Source: JANPJV01 sp031425695 (GTDB lineage Bacteria > Pseudomonadota > Gammaproteobacteria > Xanthomonadales > SZUA-5). Taken from it: a stretch of DNA of 13,328 nt. The stretch lies in contig JANPJV010000176.1 of assembly GCA_031425695.1 (NCBI GenBank), positions 1-13,328 of the forward strand, given 5' to 3'. Below, in pieces: positions 8,462 to 13,328 of this stretch (position 1 is the first letter of the stretch; each line of letters starts with the position of its first letter). A program made the position numbers and the translations under genes. A model generated the notes under the pieces. The model saw nothing but the letters and a program-made list of their open reading frames with translations. It was not told the origin of the DNA and ran no database searches.

Positions 8462-8653
8462 TCACCGCTTCTTCTTCCCCCGCGCGCCATAGACCATCGC
8501 CGCCAGCATCACCACGCCGATGATCGGCCCGCTGCCCTGCAGAGATTCCTGATGCGTGCTGAGCCACGCGCCGCCCAGGATCAACCCGATCATGAGCGCG
8601 GCGGTCAGGACGGTGATCAGGACTCGCCGGTACCAGGGGACACTGTCGGTCAT
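8462..8653 (-). CDS. Small two-helix inner-membrane protein
   Basis: I do not recognise a family. The 63-residue product has a short charged N-terminus (MTDSVPWYRR), a first hydrophobic helix at about 11-30 (VLITVLTAALMIGLILGGAW), a polar loop rich in Gln, Ser and Gly, a second helix at about 42-55 (GPIIGVVMLAAMVYGA) and a strongly basic tail (RGKKKR). Both ends being basic suggests a hairpin with both termini in the cytoplasm. It lies 61 nt after the DUF167 gene on the same strand, so it could be the last member of the ECF sigma unit. No clear Shine-Dalgarno site precedes the ATG. It is probably a real gene given its coherent membrane pattern and placement, but function is unknown. Confidence 0.62.
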   Translation of the reverse strand: MTDSVPWYRRVLITVLTAALMIGLILGGAWLSTHQESLQGSGPIIGVVMLAAMVYGARGKKKR

Positions 8654-8714
8654 TGCTCGGATGCGAACGTGGGCAGCTCATCATTTGGTGGCGGCAGCGG
8701 GAGAATCAACCCGT

Positions 8715-8972
8715 TCACTCGACGCTTACCCACTTCATCCGTCCTGCCGCGCCGCTCTTGATACTGACTGCGGACTTGGCGCAGCCGAACTGGCGGGCGA
8801 CGAGCGCGATGAGCTCAGCATTGGCCTTGCCGTCGACTGGCGGCGATTTCAGCTGCGCGATCCAAGTGCCGTCGCCAACTGGTTCGAATGCGCTGATACG
8901 GGCGTTTGGCTTGACCTTGACCTGCAGTGTCAGCGGCCGCGTCGCATCGGGTGGGTCCGATCCGGCGCTCAC
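8715..8972 (-). CDS. DUF167 / YggU-family protein
   Basis: An 85-residue protein of the universal but uncharacterised DUF167 (YggU) family. Diagnostic segments are LQVKVKPNARISAF (16-29), LKSPPVDGKANAELIALVA (41-59) and the closing SGAAGRMKWVSV (73-84). The frame is open far upstream, but that part only shadows the preceding gene. I chose the GTG at 8972, 10 nt after the stop of the anti-sigma-like gene, which gives the normal family length. The Shine-Dalgarno site is weak. No activity has been established for the family. In many proteobacteria it sits beside yggT or yggS, whereas here it follows a sigma/anti-sigma pair. Confidence 0.88.
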   Translation of the reverse strand: MSAGSDPPDATRPLTLQVKVKPNARISAFEPVGDGTWIAQLKSPPVDGKANAELIALVARQFGCAKSAVSIKSGAAGRMKWVSVE

Positions 8973-8982
8973 GCCGCACCCA

Positions 8983-10143
8983 CTACCGCGCCAGCTGCTG
9001 GCGCAGCGCGCGGGGCAGGGTGGACTCCGGGAAATCGCGCTCGAGGGCCGCGGCCAATTCGCGGGCTTCGCGGCGCTCACCGCGCTCCAGTGCCTTCCGG
9101 ATCGCTTCAACGCGCAGCTCGAAGGCGGCGGCGCGACGGGCGGCAGTGGCGGTGTCGATCGATTCGAATTCTCGAGCTGCCGCGTCTGCCTGCGGCGCGA
9201 GGCCAGGCGCGGTCTCGATGCTGGTGGTCGCGCGGGGTGGCGCGAGCGCACCGGCGGCGGCGCCTTGGTCGAGCTCAGTCGGCCCGGCGCGACCCTCAGC
9301 ATCCTGTAGCTGCGAATCTGCGCCCGGTTGCGCTTCCCGGTCGCGCGACTGGAATGGTTCGGAACGGGTCTTGGCTTCTTCCCGAAGGCGCTCGGGCGCA
9401 GCATTCAGGCGCGCTGCATCCTCGCGTGCATAGCCGTCGTCTGACGCTGCTGAGGGCAGTGGCGGCGGAGGTGCCGGGGCCGGCGCCATTTCCGGCGCGG
9501 CCATCGGCGCGACGGTGACGGGGGGTTCCTGTGGCGCCAAGGGACCCGAGCGCGCGTCGCTGGTGGCCGGGAACGGCTTGGCCGGTTCCCGCATGGCGCG
9601 CGCGCTCTCGGTCGCAATCGCCGGCGGGCTCGCCGGAGCGCTGATGACCTTTGGCGGCGGAGCGGCCAGCTCGGCAACTGGCTCGGCCAGCACCTTGTCA
9701 GCGGCTCGTTCGGGCGCCGGGGCATCGGCGGTGACCATGGAATTTTCGGGGACCAGCACCGGCGCGGGCGCCTGCGCCTGCGCGCTGTCCCCGTCGGCCG
9801 CGACTTCCTTGGCCTCCGCGATCGCTTCGGTTGCCGCCGCACGTTCCTGCGGTTCCGTCGCAGCTGGCGCCGGCACGCTCTGCATCGGCTCGCCGAGTGG
9901 CCCGGGTGCGCGTTCCACCTGCTGCACGATGCGCAGCGCCAGGCCGCTCCCGACGAGCACCATCAAGCCTGCCGCGACCGCGAACCAGCGCGGCTGCGAA
10001 CGTCGCGCGGTGGTGGCGACGGCCGCATGTGCGCGGGCACGGATCCGCGCATCCATGTCGCGCGAGGGCTCCACGCCGGGCGCGCGCCGCAAGGCCTCGA
10101 CGATCTCGGCTTCCAGTTGATCGAACCGCGCATCCCTGCTCAT
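8983..10143 (-). CDS. Single-pass membrane protein, presumed anti-sigma factor
   Basis: The 386 residues read as a charged cytoplasmic N-terminus (1-50, helix around RFDQLEAEIVEALRR), one membrane helix (about 53-71, WFAVAAGLMVLVGSGLALR), a very long Ala/Pro/Glu-rich low-complexity stretch (about 78-300) and a charged helical C-terminus (about 325-386, AFELRVEAIRKALERGERRE). Its ATG overlaps the sigma factor stop (ATGA) and follows a GAGGGG ribosome site, the usual sigma/anti-sigma layout. By position and topology it should hold the sigma factor at the membrane and release it on an envelope signal. I see no HxxxCxxC zinc motif, so it is not a ZAS-type anti-sigma, and sequence alone does not prove the function. 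The low-complexity part should be extended and periplasmic. Confidence 0.7.
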   Translation of the reverse strand: MSRDARFDQLEAEIVEALRRAPGVEPSRDMDARIRARAHAAVATTARRSQPRWFAVAAGLMVLVGSGLALRIVQQVERAPGPLGEPMQSVPAPAATEPQERAAATEAIAEAKEVAADGDSAQAQAPAPVLVPENSMVTADAPAPERAADKVLAEPVAELAAPPPKVISAPASPPAIATESARAMREPAKPFPATSDARSGPLAPQEPPVTVAPMAAPEMAPAPAPPPPLPSAASDDGYAREDAARLNAAPERLREEAKTRSEPFQSRDREAQPGADSQLQDAEGRAGPTELDQGAAAGALAPPRATTSIETAPGLAPQADAAAREFESIDTATAARRAAAFELRVEAIRKALERGERREARELAAALERDFPESTLPRALRQQLAR

Positions 10144-10700
10144 GACAGCCCCTCGCGCAGCTTGGCCAGCGCATAGCGCAGCCGCGACTTGATGGTCTCG
10201 CGACCCGTGCCTACGCTCTGTGCAATCTCTTCCAGGGTGAGCTCGCCCTCGGCGCGCATCAGCAGCACCGCGCGCTGCTCGACCGGCAATGCCTCGACCA
10301 GACCGACCAGCTTCTGCATGCGCTCGTACTGGTCGAGCGCCAGCGCGGGATCTTCGTCGGGAACACCCGGGAATTCGATCAGCACCGAATCGATGTCGAC
10401 GTTCGGCTTCTGCCGACGAATGTGGTCGATCGCGAGGTGGTGCGCGATGCGGAACAGCCAGGCGGCGAAGCGTGCGCTTGGCGCATACCGGCTGCGCGCA
10501 TCGATCACCCGGCTCCAGGTGTCCTGGAACAGCTCCTCGGCATGCGCGACATTGCCGGTGAGCCGCGCCAGGTAACGCAGCAGGCGCACCCGAAAACGCG
10601 CGTACAGCTGATCGAATGCCGCGGTCTCGCCGGCGGCATAGCGCAGCATCAGGTCTTCATCACTGTCCGCTGCAATGTCCAAGGCTGCGGGCCGCTCCAC
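10140..10700 (-). CDS. ECF-type RNA polymerase sigma factor (sigma-70 family)
   Basis: Directs RNA polymerase to a small stress regulon. Sigma region 2 covers about residues 14-97 from the start chosen here (DEDLMLRYAAGETAAFDQLY; NVAHAEELFQDTWSRVI; FAAWLFRIAHHLAIDHIRR). Region 4 covers about 126-184 with its helix-turn-helix (LTLEEIAQSVGTGRETIKSR) and the closing LRYALAKLREGL. There is no region 1 or 3, as expected of ECF factors. The start is uncertain. The frame is open to a GTG at 10781 and has an ATG at 10757, but those add residues unlike the family, including two cysteines. The GTG at 10700 gives 186 residues, a normal length. A TTG at 10682 is another option. The stop overlaps the next gene, so the two are co-translated. 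Confidence 0.9.
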   Translation of the reverse strand: MERPAALDIAADSDEDLMLRYAAGETAAFDQLYARFRVRLLRYLARLTGNVAHAEELFQDTWSRVIDARSRYAPSARFAAWLFRIAHHLAIDHIRRQKPNVDIDSVLIEFPGVPDEDPALALDQYERMQKLVGLVEALPVEQRAVLLMRAEGELTLEEIAQSVGTGRETIKSRLRYALAKLREGLS

Positions 10701-10781
10701 GATCCCGCGACAATAACCGCCCGCCCGCTCGCACGGCGAGGGGAATGACAGCGGCATCGGCAGGGCAAGCGCAAAGGACAC

Positions 10782-11198
10782 GGCGTCGATTCGAGATGGG
10801 CACTACACTGGGAACGCAGCAGGGCGGCGTATGGGGTTTGGGTACCAAGAGCAGCAGGCGAGAATTTTTTTCCGTAGATTTCGCAGATTTACGCAGATTA
10901 AAAGCACAGGCGAGCAGGTGGTTTGGTGTCTGTCACCGTGCCTCTTCCAAAGATGACCCCGCAAATCCGACCGAAAAATCTGCGGAAATCTGCGAAATCT
11001 GCGGACGAAATGCTCTTGGCTCTCATGTGTGGCCATCCGCTTTTCCATCTGTGTGATCTGTGGATTGCTTTGCCTTCCCTTCCACCCGCGTGCACCCACC
11101 AACCGTCAGCCGATTTCACACGTTTACCGAAGTGTGGTTTCCAAGTGGCTGATTTCAAAGTACGCTCGCGATCTGCAGGTGCGTGGGCGAACAGCGGT
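10782..11198. repeat. About 0.4 kb non-coding stretch with inverted CGCAGATTT repeat blocks
   Basis: I see no supportable gene here. The left block (10871-10899) contains three near-copies of CGCAGATTT, and the right block (10977-11005) is its inverted copy at 27 of 29 positions, with 77 nt between them. A degenerate relative (ATCTGTGTGATCTGTGGATT, 11047-11066) follows in the same orientation as the right block. A 7-T run (10865-10871) precedes the left block. Promoters for the leftward sigma gene and the rightward FHA gene should lie in this region, but I could not place boxes. The rightward frame of the FHA gene runs open through the repeats, which probably is coincidence. Confidence 0.7.
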
Positions 11199-11756
11199 TT
11201 GGATCGGATCATTGTTGAGTTCGTTAGCGGTTCGCGCAGTGGCCAGGTCGAGGTCTATCCGGTGGCGCGCTTTGCGTCGCTATACATGGGGCGCGATCCG
11301 CAATGCGATATCCGGGTCGATGCGGAGCGCGATGTGATGGTCTCGCGCAGCCACGCGGTGATCGAGTGGATCGATGGCGACGGCGAGCCGCGCCGGTACA
11401 CGCTGACGGACCTGCTGAGCAGCAACGGCACCTACCTCAACGGCGAGCGCGTGCTCGGCACGGTGGATTTCAATTCGGGTGATCGGGTGCGCCTCGGCGT
11501 CAGCGGCCCGGAGTTCGTGGTGCAAATCGAACAGCCGCGTCTCGATCTGCAATCCGAAATTACCCAGTTGATGCGCAGCCAGCAGCAGCCGACACCAATG
11601 CCGTTCGTGCCGCCGCGGGTAGTCGACGAGCCCAAGCCGGCGAACGTCACGGTCCGGGGCAGCGTGGCGAGCTTCATGGGCCCGGGCGGTGTGGTCGAAG
11701 GCAAGGACGAGCCGGCACCCACGCGCCCGGAAGTCACCCCGCCGCGTCGATCCTGA
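11199..11756 (+). CDS. FHA-domain protein
   Basis: About 185 residues from the start chosen here. A forkhead-associated domain (about 3-105) binds phosphothreonine peptides. Its signature residues are visible: MGRDPQCDIRVD with Gly31-Arg32, VSRSHAVIEW with Ser49 and His52, and SSNGTYLNG with Asn76 and Asn81. The C-terminal 70-80 residues are Pro/Arg/Glu-rich and probably disordered. No kinase, phosphatase or secretion gene is near, so the partner is unknown. The start is doubtful: the frame is open back to 10923, but that part is the repeat region and reads unlike protein. I took the TTG at 11199 just before the first FHA strand (DRIIVEFVSG); a GTG at 11145 is the alternative. Neither has a good ribosome site. 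The 3' end overlaps convergent xseA by 23 nt. Confidence 0.8.
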   Translation: MDRIIVEFVSGSRSGQVEVYPVARFASLYMGRDPQCDIRVDAERDVMVSRSHAVIEWIDGDGEPRRYTLTDLLSSNGTYLNGERVLGTVDFNSGDRVRLGVSGPEFVVQIEQPRLDLQSEITQLMRSQQQPTPMPFVPPRVVDEPKPANVTVRGSVASFMGPGGVVEGKDEPAPTRPEVTPPRRS

Positions 11757-13158
11757 TACGCCATTCACCATCTGCGAAGCGGGCTTGCAAAAGCTCGCCC
11801 GGGCCGGTTTCGGCCGCGCGCGTGACCAGGCTCCCATCGGTGCGACGCAGCAGGACGTAGCCGCGTTCGAGAGTTGCCTGTGGGCCTAGCAGGCTCAAAT
11901 TGGCTAGCGCGCTTTCGATGCGCGCGCGCCGTGCGTCCAGCGCGGGGCGTTGCGCCAGCAGCCGCCGTTCCAGGCGGGCGAGGGCGATGCGTGGGCGCGT
12001 GTTGATGCGCGACGACACCGCCGCGAGTCGTTGTTGCAGCGCCTGGGCCTGCAGTGCCAGCCGCGCAATGCGGGCGCGGGGTGAGGCCGAGCGCAGGCGC
12101 TCGCGCAGGTCGAGCACGCGCTGCTGGCGTTCGCGCAGCCGGCGTGTCCAGCGTTCGAGCAGTGCGCTTTGTTGCGCCTGGGCGCGTGCACAGGCCAGTA
12201 CGAGCGAGCGGCGCGGATCGTGTGCGCGCAACAGCCGCTCGCATCCATCGGCTGCCTGTGCCAGGCGTTGCAGGCGGCGTCGCAGGAGCGCGGCGGCCTG
12301 CGTAGCAAGTTCGTCGAGCCGCGCCCGGACGTGATCGACGTGCGGGCTGATCAACTCCGCGGCGGCTGAGGGCGTCGGTGCGCGCAGGTCGGCAACCAGG
12401 TCGGCGATCGAGAAATCCACTTCGTGGCCAACCGCCGACACCGTTGGCGTCCCGCTCGCTGCAATCGTGCGGGCCAGCGCCTCGTCATTGAAGGCCGCCA
12501 GGTCTTCGAGCGAGCCACCGCCGCGCGTCAGGACGATCAGGTCGTAGCTCGGAATGCCCTGCAGCACCAGCGCCAGCGCATTACGAAGCTGCAGCGGCGC
12601 GTCGGCACCTTGTACCTGGGAGGCAAAGAGATCGACCTGCAACAGCGGCCAGCGGCGCTTCAGCACCGAGAGCATGTCGCGGATCGCAGCGCCCTGCGGT
12701 GAGGTGATGATCGCAATGCGCCGCGGGAAGCGCGGCAGCACGCGCTTGCGCGCGCTGTCAGTCAGCCCTTCGGCATGCAGCTTGGCCTTGAGCGCCTCGA
12801 ACTCGCGCATGAGCCGTCCGACGCCGGCTTCCTCCATGTGCTCGGCGATCAGCTGGTACTCGCCGCGCGCCTCGTACAGGCTCACCCGTCCACGAACCAG
12901 CACTTGCCGCCCGTCGCCGGGCTTCGCGCGCACGTATTGGTTGTTGGTGCGGAACATGGCGCATTTGATCTGCGCCTGGGCGTCCTTCAGCGTGAAATAC
13001 CAATGCCCCGACGCCGCCCGCATGAAATTCGAAATCTCACCCTCTACCCACACCTGCGACAACGCATCCTCGAGCAACCCCCGCGCCACGCGATTGAGCT
13101 GCGACGGTGTCAGAACGGGGCGCGCCTTGACGCCGTAGGGGGGAAGGATTTCGGTCAC
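11734..13158 (-). CDS. xseA: Exodeoxyribonuclease VII large subunit
   Basis: Large subunit of exonuclease VII, which with several XseB chains degrades single-stranded DNA from both ends in mismatch repair and DNA-damage processing. The 474 residues are close to the E. coli 456. An N-terminal OB-fold (about 15-115: LTPSQLNRVARGLLE, VWVEGEISNF, GHWYFTLKD, VLVRGRVSLYEARGEYQL) binds DNA. The catalytic domain shows ITSPQGAAIRDML (151-163), LTRGGGSLEDLAAFNDE (210-226) and VGHEVDFSIADLVADLRAPTPSAAAE (243-268). A long Arg/Leu/Ala-rich coiled coil (about 275-420) is the XseB-binding arm, and LERGYVLLRR closes the C-terminal part. The start is a GTG at 13158 with no clear ribosome site; the frame stays open upstream through the heptamer array, but the family N-terminus fits this start. 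xseB is not in the window. Confidence 0.96.
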   Translation of the reverse strand: MTEILPPYGVKARPVLTPSQLNRVARGLLEDALSQVWVEGEISNFMRAASGHWYFTLKDAQAQIKCAMFRTNNQYVRAKPGDGRQVLVRGRVSLYEARGEYQLIAEHMEEAGVGRLMREFEALKAKLHAEGLTDSARKRVLPRFPRRIAIITSPQGAAIRDMLSVLKRRWPLLQVDLFASQVQGADAPLQLRNALALVLQGIPSYDLIVLTRGGGSLEDLAAFNDEALARTIAASGTPTVSAVGHEVDFSIADLVADLRAPTPSAAAELISPHVDHVRARLDELATQAAALLRRRLQRLAQAADGCERLLRAHDPRRSLVLACARAQAQQSALLERWTRRLRERQQRVLDLRERLRSASPRARIARLALQAQALQQRLAAVSSRINTRPRIALARLERRLLAQRPALDARRARIESALANLSLLGPQATLERGYVLLRRTDGSLVTRAAETGPGELLQARFADGEWRIRIDAAG

Positions 13159-13200
13159 GGGGTGCGCTGGGTGCTGGGGCCGAAGGAAGTTAGAGCCGGG

Positions 13201-13328
13201 ACTCGGGACTCGGGACTCGGGACTCGGGACTCGGGACTCGGGACTCGGGACTCGGGACTCGGGACTCGGGACTCGGGACTCGGGACTCGGGACTCGGGAC
13301 TCGGGACTCGGGACTCGGGACTCGGGAC
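13201..13328. repeat. GACTCGG heptamer tandem array (runs off the right edge)
   Basis: The 7-nt unit ACTCGGG repeats without a single change for 18.3 copies (13201-13328) and continues past the window edge. A degenerate copy (AGCCGGG, 13194-13200) precedes it. It starts 42 nt upstream of the xseA start codon. The unit contains no stop in any of the six reading frames, so spurious open frames run through it. Heptamer arrays of this kind recur in Xanthomonadales genomes as far as I recall. Perfect identity suggests recent expansion by slippage, or assembly compression at a contig end. Confidence 0.95.

Noticed and set aside
8973..9404. N-terminal extension of the DUF167 frame up to 9404
   Set aside because: This part lies within the anti-sigma-like gene in another frame, reads as Arg/Ser/Pro-rich noise, and would give a protein far longer than the family's normal 80-100 residues.
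10803..11102. Small reverse-strand frames of about 100 residues in the sigma-FHA gap (10803-11102, 10898-11212)
   Set aside because: They overlap each other in different frames, are built largely from the repeat blocks (FRRFPQIFRSDLRG-type text), and have no ribosome site or family resemblance.
10923..11198. N-terminal extension of the FHA protein to 10923
   Set aside because: The added 92 residues translate the CGCAGATTT-type repeats and intergenic DNA, begin with TTG without a ribosome site, and do not resemble any domain.
13201..13328. CRISPR array
   Set aside because: The unit is only 7 nt with no spacers, so this is a simple tandem repeat.

Overview
The window is about 13.3 kb of high-GC bacterial chromosome. 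Most of it (about 1.4 to 13.3 kb) looks like a gammaproteobacterium of the Xanthomonadales/Lysobacterales type. I infer this from the gene set, from intergenic GTAG-headed REP-like hairpins, and from a GACTCGG heptamer array, not from a database search. The first 1.2-1.3 kb (a GntR-family regulator and the 5' two thirds of isocitrate lyase) reads more like an actinobacterium. The left end may therefore be horizontally acquired or an assembly chimera joined inside aceA.

Layout. Positions 1-204 (-) hold the N-terminus of a GntR regulator, divergent from aceA (348-1592, +) across a palindrome-rich control region. After a REP-like hairpin, a strong intrinsic terminator and a 92-nt inverted repeat comes ppsA (1945-4314, +), encoding phosphoenolpyruvate synthase. 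A cluster of three REP-like units separates ppsA from a convergent three-gene unit read right to left: sdaA (L-serine dehydratase), an SGNH/GDSL-type membrane-anchored hydrolase overlapping it by 7 nt, and a secreted DUF4124-M23 peptidase 5 nt further on. Divergent from sdaA is a small glutaredoxin-like protein (8041-8283, +), followed by a 165-bp element with terminal inverted repeats.

Next is a leftward unit of an ECF sigma factor, a single-pass presumed anti-sigma protein (ATGA overlap), a DUF167/YggU protein and a 63-aa two-helix membrane protein. A roughly 400-bp non-coding stretch with CGCAGATTT repeats precedes an FHA-domain protein (11199-11756, +). Its 3' end overlaps the convergent xseA (11734-13158, -), the exonuclease VII large subunit. 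The window ends inside the GACTCGG array just upstream of xseA.

Functionally, aceA (glyoxylate shunt), ppsA (pyruvate to PEP) and sdaA (serine to pyruvate) are three central-carbon steps that meet around pyruvate and PEP, consistent with growth on acetate, fatty acids or amino acids. The sigma/anti-sigma pair is a probable envelope-sensing switch. I see no mobile-element transposase, CRISPR array, tRNA, rRNA or defence system. The most notable material is the possible lineage break inside aceA and the dense set of structured intergenic repeats. I do not see a convincing new multi-gene system.
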